64,000 nucleotides of DNA from Bemisia tabaci (GCF_918797505.1 NC_092793.1:5652366-5716365); one strand, 5' to 3'; counted from the first letter of the stretch, positions 21,174-32,698 are shown. A program made the numbers and translations. Notes: generated by a model not told the origin, from the letters alone.

Positions 21174-22093
21174 TAAGGGAGCAACGGTCATCACTCTTTT
21201 TTCGGCTGTTGGCCTACCTACATGGTGAATGATGAGCTTCGGGTGAGTCATGAGCCAAAAAAGTTTCCCAAATGTCGACTTGTTTGCAAAACGAAACTGC
21301 CAACACGTTGTTAAACATCAACCATGTAGGTAAGTCAACAGTTTAATGTTGAAGTCTCGGAAGTAAAAGCTTCCACCATGGCCAAGATACTAGCGGAGGG
21401 TCTTTTGTCTCTGACCATAGCTGAGATACGAGTGGAGGGACTCTTGACTCAGGGAAGGAGTCACGCATTTTGCGAGGAAGATAGGAAACTAGCACCAACG
21501 CGACGGTGGAAAACGAGCCTCGCCTAGCGGGAAAGGGCATAAAATCAAGGATTCAGGAGTTGCAGTAAATTAAAACAATTACGAGTTAAAATGCTCAGGG
21601 TAAGTACATAAAGTCGTCTAAGACTCGGCGCGCGGTCATGCACGGCGAAATCTGATTATTCGTCCTCCTCCAAATCGTAATTACGTGTTTTGCTCGGACG
21701 AGAGCGAGAAAAAAGCTTTGCTCCGTTTCTTCCACTTTTTTCACTCAAAAATCTCATTGACTATTCTAGACGCGACACGGTTCAGCTCGGCTGCCCGGTG
21801 CGCGGGCGTTGGGCGCCTACGCAACCCCCCCCCCCCTTCTCGCCACCACCACCTGCCCTACAGCCTACGGGCCGATTACGCAGCTTGCATCCCAGATTCC
21901 CGCTAAAATTAATAATTGATATTTTTCTTCATCTCTGTCACTTTTTCCGGGGTTTAACCAATCGATGAGCGCCTGGCTCTAATCGGATCATTACGTCACG
22001 AGCTCGCCTTGGCTTATCAGTGTTGATCAGCGCGTCCGTGCTGCCGCATTTAGCGGTAGCGCATTAATGCGCAACATAAAGCTTCTCCAATGA

Positions 22094-22844
22094 ACTTGCT
22101 ATGTTCCGCTCTTTGCTGCTGATGAGAGGTCTCTCGGATTCGTCGGAAGAGTAAAAAAAAAACGAGGCCTGATTACGTATTTCCTATCCTCATCCGTGAT
22201 GTTTACCTACCCTTGAAGGTTCACTACAAATAAGACAAACTGAACCAACTACAACATGGACACAGAGCAAAGGAAAGGATGCGCGATGATGAAGGCGTAG
22301 AGATACAACTATTCGTGCTTGATGGATGTCAATATTGCATCTGGCTAATTGAAGGCGCTATGACTTGAGGCTCGAAAACTCAAATTTCTGCACATAGTTT
22401 GACGTGTTTTATTGACTATGTAACGCTTTGCCGCTATTTCTTTAAATGTGTCAATCCTGCCCCTCCGAATTCCGTTTCATCGTTTTCTCAATTCTGACCT
22501 CTTTTAGACTCAAACTAAACCAACACAACATGGAAATAGAGCAAAGGAGAGAATGTGCGTCGACGGAGCAGAGATACAACTATTCGTACTCTATAGATGT
22601 CCGTGTTGCATCTGAAAAATTGAAGGCGCGATGACGCGAGGTGTGAAAACGCAAATGTATGTAAATAGTAAGCTTCTCGAGTGATATCTCGTCATCACCG
22701 AGTTATACTTACAATATCAGTTAAAAATAAAAGTTAGTTGTAATTCATTTAATTAATCTAGGTGGTGTGTCAATCAGCTTTAGTGAAAGTAAAATAAGTC
22801 ACGGCTTAATCCCAACAAGGTGTAAACAATTATTATTTATTATC
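22094..22844 (+). repeat. 750-bp duplicated block, copy 2
   Basis: It matches 15447-16219 in order and orientation, with a few percent substitutions and small indels. The sequence immediately following diverges (CTTTTGACGTAATTTATG), which marks the edge of homology. Confidence 0.75.
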
Positions 22845-22849
22845 TTTTG

Positions 22850-23375
22850 ACGTAATTTATGATTATACATTTTTGGGTAACTATTTAGCTAAATTTTAGT
22901 GCAAATAATTCACGCCTACTTTTAATAAAGAAAAATATGTGAATTAATACCTCAAATGTGATCTTATGGTGGTTTCATTTAATGTTAGGGTTTTGGTTTA
23001 GGTTGGATGGTGATTTCAGTAGCGATCAAATTTAAGCGCGGTTAGTGCTTATACCAGTGTTTTTAAACTCTCTATATGTGTTTTCCAACAAGGAAGAGAG
23101 CTTCAGCCCACAAAAATTGAATATTAAACTATTCCCGGCATGGCACGGAAGAGTGTCTTACAAAAATTTTGAGACAAAACATGTTTAAAGTGTAAAGTTT
23201 AAGTGGAGCTATGGTGGTTCCAAGTGTGCTGTTCAAATTACTTAGCTTTGAGAAATAGTTAATTATATTTCTAATTTCACAACTCAGAATACGAAATAAT
23301 CAGATGATAATATGCAACCCTCAGATCCTCTCGACTCAACTATAAGCTCAAGGAGGTAACAGCAATCCAAGAGAG
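22850..23375. other. AT-rich DNA, nothing recognised
   Basis: No repeat match inside the window and no coding pattern. Confidence 0.3.
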
Positions 23376-23379
23376 ACCC

Positions 23380-23509
23380 TAAAGTTAGTCCATCATTTTC
23401 GACCTTTCTCTGTACAAATCACCCGTTCTGGCGAATAGAAGTTCCCTATTTTCTCTCCTCCTTCTTTGTCTGCGGATTTGCTTATCAATTTCAATAATTA
23501 GTCCGCAGG
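23380..23509. repeat. Right half of the CCTGCGGACTGATT element family
   Basis: TTAGTCCATCATTTTC, then CTTCTTTGTCTGCGG, TTATCAATTTCAATAATTAG and TCCGCAGG match the right arm of 51216-51756. Confidence 0.55.
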
Positions 23510-23519
23510 AATTTGGACT

Positions 23520-25695
23520 ACATTTAAATATCAAGAGCTACGATTTCTGGCTGATCCGTAAAAAGACTTTAGTGCACAGCGAAACTAATGGTGCAGATGT
23601 TGCGTCTGAATTAAGCCTGAAATTGTAGGAATTAATTGTAAAATGGAGTCAGAATTTCGTACCTCAACAACACCTAAGCGCTCTTAGTCTTTTCAATACG
23701 GTTTTTTTTTCCAGCTCCTTACTTCTACACAGAAAAAAAGTATGACGAATTTTACCAGAGTTATGATAAATTCTATTCCTATTCTACTTGAGTTTTAGCA
23801 CAGTGACACTGCAGGGTAACGATAACCAAACATCTGCTTGCATTTACCATACTTTTGATGAAAGCGATTAGATTTACGGCCTTCGCTACCGGAGAATCTA
23901 CTGGTAATTACCATATTTATATCACTGTCGCTCAAACTGTACTTATTTTCCAGCGTACTTGTGCTCTTCAGTTTTCGACAAATTCAGATAGTAACGGGAA
24001 AGCTTTCGAGCTTACTCTGCCAAGTGAGACAAAAGAAGGTAGAGAACACTAAGGTCCCGCACAAAATACTCTGTGCATTTAATGATAGCAAATTCTAAGT
24101 GCTCCTAGGCATTTAGAATCCTTTTACATATGAGCATAGGCTGCATATCTTCACGCTTCGTTATGTTTCGCTTCAAAATAATTTGCTCCCATGCTCAGTG
24201 GTCTAAATTCATTCAAAGGGTTTCATTTCATCATCGCTAAGGATTCAATAAGGATTTACCAACACTGAATCAACCAAATTCAGGGAGCCATACTAACGCG
24301 TTCCACAACCGTAAATTCATGAGGCCCGTAGCAACTATAGAAAAATAATTCCCGGTTTTGAAGTAACTCGGCAACATCGACTCAAATAACAAACGAAATC
24401 CGACGCAACGGCTATAGAATTCTCTCAGGATTCAAAAGCAAAAACCATCACAATACCGGTCGAGACAGCTCCCTCCTGCATTTTTACCGCTAATGGCTTG
24501 TAAATTTAAACTCTACGAACCAAGGACGGAGGCGAAGAATCAATTATTTTGATCGGGTAGGAAGCAATTCTGAATAATGAAAAGGAAAAGAATTCCCGGG
24601 AATAGTATTATGCTCTTGCACGAGGTATATTTGTGATTTCATCTTGAACGCAACATTACATTTGCCAGTGTTTAATAATTGCTACACCGTATTTATTTCA
24701 AAATTGAATTTGACCTCTGAACAAGGTACGACTTTAAACGTTTTGACACATGTTCCGTTTTTATTTAACGTAGAGTACAAATTGCGCTACGCAAATTACT
24801 GAAATTAACTTCTAACCAAGAATTTGTTTTTATTTGGCTTTAAGTTGTGATCTAGAAAAATGCGAATCGCCCGCTCACAAGAAAAAATGGAGTCCACGTA
24901 AATCAGTCGCGAATTACATCGGTTTTGGCAATCTTCCTAATAAGCGGTGTTCCGCCCCCGTCCGATGTCCTAAAAAAAAAAAAAAAAAAAACTTTCAACA
25001 ACTGAGCCAAAGCACCAAGATTGAAGCTGTTATATTTCTGTACCACAGAGGCTGTTACGGTAGCGATTAAAATGCGATTTAACTCAAATGGAGTATGATT
25101 CATTTATGAGCGGGGCATATGAATTTAGGTACCGCGAAACGTTTATATCTTGGTTGAGGGTTAATTTACTCAAAAAAAAAAAAAAAAAAAACTTATAAAT
25201 ATCATGTTATACGTAAGATTTTGATAAGAAAATACAGATCATATTGCTTAAAATTGCACCTTGTCTAGTGACCCTGTTGGGCCACTAGACCAATGGGCGA
25301 TATGGTGCTAGTTTAATCATTGTTTGATTTCTGTGCATTCTTCAAATCGGGATATTACTGAAAGAGTTACGTCGGATGTGAACACATTCGCTATATACCA
25401 ATTCCGTTTGAGACCAAGGAAATATCATGAGCACTTAATGCACATCTATCTTAAAAGGCCATTATTCTGTTTTAATATTCTATATCAGGAGGCAATTTAT
25501 TAAAGTGAAGAACGGAACCATTTGAACTGAGAATACGGTGTATTTTCTGTCCATTTTCCCGTAATTGTCGTTCATGGTACTTTTAAATGAGCTAGTTCAT
25601 ATGAAACAATGGTAAATCTTGTATTTACCGTTGTTTCAGTGAGTTTTGCAATTCAACCTTTGTAGTTTGTTGTCCACTCAATCAGATCTCTGCTT
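23520..25695. other. Mostly unique AT-rich DNA with two poly-A runs
   Basis: A CACAGAAAAAAA start at about 23727 resembles the CACTGAAAA ends but has no partner. Poly-A runs of about 18-20 occur at 24972-24991 and 25172-25191. No coding pattern is recognised. Confidence 0.3.
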
Positions 25696-25701
25696 GCTGT
25701 C

Positions 25702-25839
25702 AATGGCGAGGCGTGAATGATCGATTCCAAATTTGAAGCTATGGTAAAAAATCGATTATTAAAATATTCGTTCATCGACCCTTTCCCATAGTTTAAATTG
25801 CAGATAAATCGATAAATCGCAAAGCACTTAACGCCACTG
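25702..25839. mobile_element. hAT-like MITE family copy
   Basis: Left CAATGGCGAGGCGTGAATGA, right CGATAAATCGCAAAGCACTT then AACGCCACTG. The flanking octamers CTTGCTGT and ATTGCTAT agree at six of eight positions, consistent with a decayed 8-bp target duplication. Confidence 0.65.
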
Positions 25840-26023
25840 ATTGCTATTTAGCTCCGGTGTAGTAGCAAACTCATGGACCGTGCAGAGATCACCGTCTCTG
25901 TGGCACAAGAGGCCAATCCGCAATCTTGCTCCTCGCATTTAATTTACATGTAAAAGTGACGTCAGACGATCTTCTGTCGCAGTCTAGAAGTGCGTAAACT
26001 TATTTGGCGTGGACTCTACACGT

Positions 26024-26533
26024 AATGGAGATGTTGCATGTATGAGGAATTTGCGATTTGACTATTTTTTCTCACGTAAAAGTTGGTGAGAAACACGATA
26101 GTGCCTCTGGTTTTCCCTGAAATCAACTCCCTAGCTCAAAAAACGCTCTCAAAGTTGAGGCTGTATTGGAGGGGATATCCCACGCTATCCTAAAAGTCTA
26201 CGTCTACATCAAGACAAACTCTCCACGCAAAGATAGGGAGCAAATACATTAGAAGGGTTGCCGTGTTTTTAGTTTTAGAGTCCCAAAATAAAGTGGCAGC
26301 CCGGTCAATGTATTTGCTCCCTATCTTTGCATGGAGAGTTCGTTTTGATGTAGAAGAGGACTCTCGGGATAGCGTGGAATATCCCCACAATTACGCCCCC
26401 AACTTTGAGAGCTTCCTTAGAGCTTGGGAGTTGATTTCAGGGAAAACCAGTGGCATTATCGTGTTTCTGGCGAACTTTTACATAGGAATCAATAGTCAAA
26501 TCGCAAATTCCTCACACATGCATCAGCTCCATT
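26024..26533. mobile_element. 510-bp foldback element
   Basis: The arms of about 235 bp pair over AATGGAG..GCATGTATGAGG, GGAATTTGCGATTTGACTAT, GTTTTCCCTGAAATCAACTC and GAGAGTT..TTTGCGTGGAG (left) with their complements at the right. The 170-residue open frame starting at 26263 crosses this arm and the next element and is not a gene. Confidence 0.72.
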
Positions 26534-26648
26534 CGGGGTGGGCGGGGAAGTATCACACAAAACTGAAGGCGTTTCCGATTGGTAGCAGCAGTTGGTCGCA
26601 GCTCATAACAACGCGATTCCTCACAAGAAGATCGGCAGCGACGCTACT

Positions 26649-27215
26649 CTGCCGTGATAGCGAAGAGAGCCGTAAGTGCAAAATTTTCGAAATCGAGTTT
26701 TCTTCAAAATTCGTCTTAACTCTTTTAGATGACATTACTGAGACAGCTAAAACAGCAAAATTCATCCTAATTTAATGAAAACGAGACGTATGAGAAAGCC
26801 GTAAGTGCACAAAAAATGACATAGTTTTTTTCAAGACAGCCGCAGGTGCATGAGAGCCAATGAAAACAGTGCTTTCCAGTAAAGTGCCGCCCTCTTCTGC
26901 CAATTTCTAACCTGAAAATGTGTTTGTTGTGCGTCCAAAACGCAACCACGAAAGCATGTAGAAGATAGCACTTACGGCTGTCTTGCCTAACAATAACCTA
27001 ACACGAAACTGAATTTTACCTTTTTCATGTACTTTAAAATAAAATCGGTCGAGTTTTGATCCCCCAAATGATTTCTAGGAGTCTTCCGGACGAATAGTGG
27101 CAATTTGACAAAGAACGGAGGCTTCTTTCAATAAAATGTTCCACTCCGAAGCTTCTGAGCCCGTTTTCTCAGAACTTCATTTTTGCACTTACGGCTCTCT
27201 TCGCTATCACGGCAG
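26649..27215. mobile_element. 567-bp transposon with CTGCCGTGATAGCGAAGAGA ends and TACT duplication
   Basis: Perfect terminal inverted repeats of at least 35 bp begin CTGCCGTGATAGCGAAGAGA. TACT flanks both ends (26645-26648 and 27216-27219). The end sequence resembles the CTGCCGTG MITEs, which also show 4-bp duplications, so one transposase superfamily may move both. The motif GCACTTACGGCT recurs inside. Confidence 0.85.
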
Positions 27216-27219
27216 TACT

Positions 27220-27830
27220 TGGGTCCAGTTGATGGGTGGAAGGTGATTCGTGGAGGAGTCTAGTGAGTGGTGAAGCAATCCCAGGTGACTCCTACTTAAA
27301 ATGTCCGTTACGCTACATCGATGGTGTAACGTTGTATATCACGCCGCTCTTGCTCGGCCGGAAACCGTGAAAAAGTTCGTTTCACGTTTCCGTGAATTTG
27401 ACGGGGGTATTTGTTGCTTTTCAGTATGAGGGCTGCACGGATATAAATTCGAGATGACTGAATCTTTTGGGGATAAGAATACAATATAATTAATGGAAGT
27501 ACAGTATCTAATTATGTTCCGCAGGAAGGAGAGAGGGCGGCGTGTTCATACTAAACATCATTGTATCAATAACTTCGCAAAAGTAATAAATATTGCAAGA
27601 AATGCGGATATACAGACGCACGGACAGTGCCGGGCGAGCGTTCAGACAAAGATAAGTTAGGTAACCAGTCTTCCCATAGTTATTTAATGTCACTTACGCT
27701 GTCCGCAGCGGGTATAGGGAAATGTCACGACGCGGCGCTCAACATCACCGTGACGTTCCCATGGGTACACTGGTAGTCTAGGGAGTATGGTGGAAGGCGA
27801 TGCGAGTGTCACGATCCTCTGGAGGCAGCC
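27220..27830. other. Unique DNA between two transposons
   Basis: No coding pattern or repeat that I can support. Confidence 0.3.
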
Positions 27831-27838
27831 CTTCAGAG

Positions 27839-28003
27839 CAGTGGCGTGGCGTGAATTGCGATGTATCGATTCTTATGCCATTTAAACCTATGGTAAAGAA
27901 TCGATTATTAAGGTGTTCGCTGTGAACACCCTGTTTATCGATCCTTTTCCGTAGATTTAAATGGCATAACAATAGATATATCGCAATTCACAGCGCGCCA
28001 CTG
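27839..28003. mobile_element. hAT-like MITE, intact, with perfect 8-bp target duplication
   Basis: Ends CAGTGGCGTGGCGTGAATTG and CACAGCGCGCCACTG. The octamer CTTCAGAG lies directly outside both ends (27831-27838 and 28004-28011). An 8-bp duplication plus a CAGTGGCG-type terminus is diagnostic in style of the hAT superfamily. The interior is a near palindrome (ATGTATCGATTCTTATGCCA against TGGCATAACAATAGATATAT). No transposase is encoded. Confidence 0.88.
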
Positions 28004-28284
28004 CTTCAGAGGTTAATGACGAATGACGAGCCGGGTTTCTCTCCTCGACTGCGGCCCGAGCCCCTCAGGATTCCAACGAGCGTGCGTCATAAAAAATTCC
28101 GCTTGCTCCACCGACTAGAAAACATAAAAATTGCTGTAGTTGCTCACGCTGCGAACTTTTGTTCCCGGAGTTCAATTATTCCTGCAATCTCGCATTTTTT
28201 ATTACTCTCCTCACTTTTGTAGTTTCGCACGGCAATCAATTACACGGGCGTCGTGGAAAAGGTGACGTTTTCACGAGTTCAAGA

Positions 28285-28446
28285 CAGCGGCGTGGCGTGC
28301 TTTGCGATATATCGATTGAACTGCTATTGAAACCAGTGGAAAAGGATCGATAGACAGGGTGTTTGCAACGAGCACCTCAATAATCGATTCTATACCGTAC
28401 CTTCAAAAGGGGAAATATCGAGAATCGATCGTTCATACTTCACCAC
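28285..28446. mobile_element. hAT-like MITE family copy
   Basis: Starts CAGCGGCGTGGCGTGCTTTG then CGATATATCGATTG. The right end is degraded (GATCGTTCATACTTCACCAC). Contains the family centre ACAGGGTGTTTGCAACGAGC. Confidence 0.68.
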
Positions 28447-28449
28447 GGG

Positions 28450-29050
28450 TTCGAGATAAATTCTCTCAAGTTTTAAAAATGTATACCAAGAATAAAATAC
28501 TTCTAAGAACGGTGAAGTTTGAGTTTAGAACTTTTGTGATGTATCTCAACAGATGATATCTGAGACTGTGCTCTTAGATGACTTTTTTTTATGAAAACGG
28601 AGCATTTCCTGAATTTTTCTTTCTTTTTCTCTTTATGTTTTTTCATCTCTGATCAAAATTGAATCTTTTTCATTTCTCGAATTCTCAAGCCGCACAGATG
28701 ATCGAGTCAATCAGAGCAGTCGAACATACAATTTTGTACTAAAACTGCAAATTTTGATGTTAATTTCGTCACATTTTAAATTTAAGGGGTACTTCTTTAT
28801 TACGAGGAAACGAATGAAACTCGTTTTTAGAGCCTCAGAAATTTGTATAAACGGATTTATAAGCTCTTAAAGTTTCGAAATTTTGTCCGACCTCTCCTAT
28901 TGACTTGATCCATTGGGAGCCGAAGCAAAATCTTACGATCTCACGGTTCGTTCTGATGCATATGCAAACAGTTGATTCTCAAGTCGATTGTTTTGTTCAT
29001 CGTTCGACAATCAAATCGTTTTGTATTAAGTCAAAGATTGCTTTTTAGGA
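28450..29050. other. AT-rich DNA, nothing recognised
   Basis: No repeat or coding pattern seen. Confidence 0.3.
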
Positions 29051-29055
29051 CTATG

Positions 29056-29301
29056 CTGTCGCGCTAAGGAAGAACGCCTTACGAACATTTAAGCGTTGCT
29101 AAACCGAATAGATAATGCATTTTTTAAGAGCTCTGTATGTTTTTCCATTACATTTTCGGGTAATTTAGATTAAATTGTGAACCAAACTTTCTGAAAAATT
29201 AGAAGAAAAATATTCATGATTTTCTCAGTAAATTCAATTTTTTGTGAAATAAATATGGCAACGCCTGAATGCTCATACGGTGTTCTTCCCTTGCACGACA
29301 G
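29056..29301. mobile_element. CTGCCGTG MITE family, intact with TATG duplication
   Basis: Left CTGTCGCGCTAAGGAAGAAC, right TGTTCTTCCCTTGCACGACAG. TATG lies directly outside both ends (29052-29055 and 29302-29305), fixing the element at 246 bp and the duplication at 4 bp. Confidence 0.85.
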
Positions 29302-29821
29302 TATGAGTTATCACATTTCCAAACAGTGTAACTGTAGATTGAAAAATTGTACGTAGATTTGGCACACTACAGATAGATGTGCTGAATTTTGTGCTGCCGA
29401 AATTTTAAATTTTTAAAAACTTGGCGTTCTTATCTCATTGGCGTTGTCAGGAGACCTCACTAATACGGCAACGTTATCGTAATGATGAATAGCTCCATGG
29501 AAAATTTGCACACAAAAAATGTATTGCTTTGTCTGAGAGCGCCCAATGAGCTATGAGTTCGGAGTATTTTTCATAATTCTTTTCTGAGATGGGAAATTGG
29601 AGCAAAATGGATTCAAAATTGAGAAAATGTTCCATCTTATGACGTCATCTGGCGGCAATTTCCATTTAAATACGTGTATTTTAGCAGATTATGTTATTGT
29701 GCCATATTTTCTCCAATAATTGTCCAATTCAGAAACCAAGGATATTCTCGTACTCAGTTTTCCGAGCAGTATCATTTTAGAGATTAAATTTACAAAATTT
29801 AAGACACTTGCAAATTATCTA

Positions 29822-30105
29822 TTGGACGTATTTATTCAAAAAGGAACGATATACATAGGGTTTGCATGTAAAATAGTTCATTTTTGCTTAAATACGTCCA
29901 ATTGTAAAGCACACCACGCTATTAGTGCGATTATGGTGGAGCAATGTACTTAAGTTAGGTTCCAGCCTAAGAATACAACTATTTAAACTTCGCTGTGTTG
30001 CACAGTATCACGTGCAATTGAAGGCGTTTTATATTGGTACGATCACGACCAACGGAAAGACAAGGAGTGAAGGCCTGATATGTCATTTCCTCTGACATAA
30101 AGGCG
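29822..30105 (+). repeat. Single-arm copy of the 60.4-kb palindrome family
   Basis: Begins with a short TTGGACGTATTT element (29822-29902). It continues AAAGCACACCACGCTATTAG, GGTGGAGCAATGTACTTAAG, TTAGGTTCCAGCCTAAGAAT, GTTGCACAGTATCACGTGCA, TTGAAGGCGTTTTATATTGG to GGCCTGATATGTCATTTC. This matches the right arm 60784-61055 in order. Confidence 0.8.
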
Positions 30106-30109
30106 CACC

Positions 30110-31930
30110 TCAATTTACACGTGGACCCTGTTTTACCTGCGAATCCATGCTTTCTGTGGCTCATCTGGAAATCGAGATACGTCTTTACGCCAGAAGAGTG
30201 GAGGATTGATGATAGAGCTGACCAGAACGCAAACTGCTATAGAACTAATCTTCATTAAGACCTGCGTGAATGAACGATGAGGTGGTATTGGTATAGGGGG
30301 AAGGGCAGACACGAAGGAAGAGAATTGAACCGATTCCATCAAGGTTGTCGATATTTTCATTAAGGTTCGGACGATTGAAAAATGATGAATATGAATGACC
30401 CCGAAGAAAGTTAATGAATATTTAAGGCATAGTTGCTAAGTTTTACAACTGTTGAGGGATGAATTCGTAAGTGTCCTGGATTTTGAGTCAAAACTCGTTG
30501 ATCCGAAGAAAATTTGGTACGCGCAGTTCAGAATTTAACTGTTAGCTTTGAGCAAATATACTCGGCAAACGACCATGATATGTACAAAAGATGAACCTGG
30601 TAAAGCAGGTGAATATTACATGCTGAATCAAAATTGCAAAATACACATCACATTTGTGAGTACAGCGTAAGAGAATAATAAATTTAATGATATTCAAGTG
30701 CTGTACTGATAAAGCGATACTAAGACATTATGTAAATGTATAGATAAAAAGGATGAATTTAATAATATATATCAGTAAGTATAAAAAGAATCTGCTAATA
30801 TCTTGGGAGAAATAATATGAAATCCAACGAAAACATTTCCAGCAAACAAGTTTCTTGGCTAATCGTGAGAGGCTCGGAGGAGTTTATATTTTACACGATT
30901 CAAGAATCTAATTATGATTTGTAAGTGAATTATTTAAAAAAAGAAGGGAAAAAAAATTGAAGCGTTTCTTTGTAACATTTCTTTGCCGCTGTATAGTTCG
31001 GATCTACGCCTCTCAAATTTTGGTGTGGAATTTCCGAAGTGACTGGACGCAAGGCGAGGCGCTTAATGAAGTAAAAAGTTTCGGTTGTATCCATCAAGCT
31101 CAGAATTTGAGGACAGCGTTGTAGGAGTGTGCGATGAGAAATTATTCTGCGAATACTACGTTTCTTAAGCATAGATTTTTCTCTCACTCGCATGGTCAAA
31201 AATTTATGCTAAAATAGCCATTGGCTGATTTCTCATAAGAATACTACATTTGATGAATTAATTGTGCTAACTTTTCATTAATGAATTATAAATCACTCAA
31301 TTGAGCTTATTGAGCGTGCAGTTTTTAGTTTATCTTAAAATTAATATTTCGTCTGTTGTAAGAAAGTATTTGCAAAATCAATATGAATTCGACAAAAAAA
31401 CTGTTAACAGAAGCTTCTGCACAACATTTTTAATTTTAATATTTCTACTAATTATTGCTTTAATGAAATTCAATTTTCAATTTTGTAATTTTTTCCAAAT
31501 ATTGATTTTTCTTCTTCTCTGGCCCACCTTATAATATTTTTACATTTTTTTCACGTCATTTGCATCAATCTGAAGTAGTTATAATTTATCATATTAGCCC
31601 AAAGAATATCAACAATATCCGTCGATCACAATTTTATCCTTGCGATTCCCATCAAAGACTACGTACCTGCCATGAAAAAATGTCGGACAGAAAGGGCACT
31701 AATACATTTTTCTAATTTTTAGGGAACCGCGAGAACCTAAAACAATTTTAAGTATATTTTCATAGTGAAGTTGCGACTACTAACACGCAACGAGTGCATG
31801 GCTTTTTTCCCTTCACTTTCAGCAATAGATGTGAACTAACGTAAATTTCCAATCGGGAACGTTGCCAATTGTTGAAAAACGGGCAGATTTCTTCTACTTT
31901 GAGATGGAATGATCGTCTTACGAGGACCCC
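30110..31930. other. AT-rich DNA, no supported gene
   Basis: A minus-strand 89-residue open frame at 30930-31199 has a coding-like residue mix but no recognisable motif or splice context. AT content is especially high at 31240-31560. Confidence 0.3.
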
Positions 31931-31939
31931 ATTGATTTC

Positions 31940-32010
31940 TTGGGCACTGGCGTGAAGTGGCAACCTCGTAGGCCGAGGCGACCACCTACGCTACCTCTCA
32001 CATCACAGAG
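31940..32010 (-). repeat. tRNA-derived SINE-like head
   Basis: The minus strand reads GAGGTAGCGTAGGTGGTCGC then CTCGGCCTACGAGGTTGCC. TAGCGTAGGTGG matches the polymerase III A box (TRGCNNAGYNGG) at 11 of 12 positions, and CCTCGGCCTACGAGG resembles a tRNA anticodon arm. The B box expected after GAGGTTGC is not intact, so it is a remnant rather than a tRNA gene. Confidence 0.4.
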
Positions 32011-32283
32011 CCATAAGTGCATTGCTGTATGAGCCACGGTTCGTACATGCTCTTAAGTATCTCGCGGCTCACGCCAGAGTGCACTTAATACTCTTTTCCA
32101 CAGCTCGGCAGTACACGAGGGAGAGTGTGCTCTTTTGATGTCGAGTGCTCCTTTTCGGGCATCTCTTTGTCTTTCGCTCGAGAGCGGGAAAATGTGAGGA
32201 GATATATGAAAATATATTTCCACTCCCATTCGCTTGGCTTTGAAAAGACGCCGACGGCAACGTTGTCAAATTCTCCGGACGCA

Positions 32284-32698
32284 CACTGAAAAAAAATTCT
32301 CGGCGTTTTTACCGAGGTCCGTTGGTACCTTTACCATCCCATTTTTTTAACCAATTATTGGTAATTTTACCAAGACAAACTGGTAAGCTTACCTAAAAAC
32401 CGGTATTTTTACTGTTTTTTTTTCAGGTAAGAATACCACTTGTATTGGTAATCAATGCCCGGTAACTTTGCCATTTTATCTCGGTAATTTTACCACAGTC
32501 GATAAAAAATATTGGCGTTTTAACCAAGGTCCAGTAAAATTACCGAGAAAGTTCAATAATTTTACCGGGATTTCTCAGTAAAATTACCAGTTCCATAATT
32601 GGTAATTTTACCAGGAACAAACTGGGATCAAACGGAACCCTAAATTCTTGGTCATTTTACCCTTTTCTTAGTAAATACACCGAGATTTTTTTTCAGTG
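32284..32698. mobile_element. 415-bp CACTGAAAA element rich in GGTAATTTTACC, copy 1
   Basis: Ends CACTGAAAAAAAATTCTCGG and CCGAGATTTTTTTTCAGTG. The interior is a series of GGTAAAATTACC/CGGTAATTTTACC phrases on both strands. Copy 2 (45559-45972) is the same element in opposite orientation with the same length, which defines both ends. Confidence 0.82.

Noticed and set aside
15447..22844. LTR retrotransposon with 750-bp LTRs
   Set aside because: The repeats lack TG..CA ends, have internal tandem units, and the 5.9 kb between them contains unrelated MITEs and no gag, protease or reverse transcriptase pattern.
26263..26775. 170-residue plus-strand open frame
   Set aside because: It runs through the right arm of the foldback at 26024-26533 and into the left end of the transposon at 26649, with no protein family pattern. 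Openness is by chance.
30930..31199. 89-residue minus-strand open frame
   Set aside because: The residue mix is coding-like but there is no motif, no splice context and no second exon to join.
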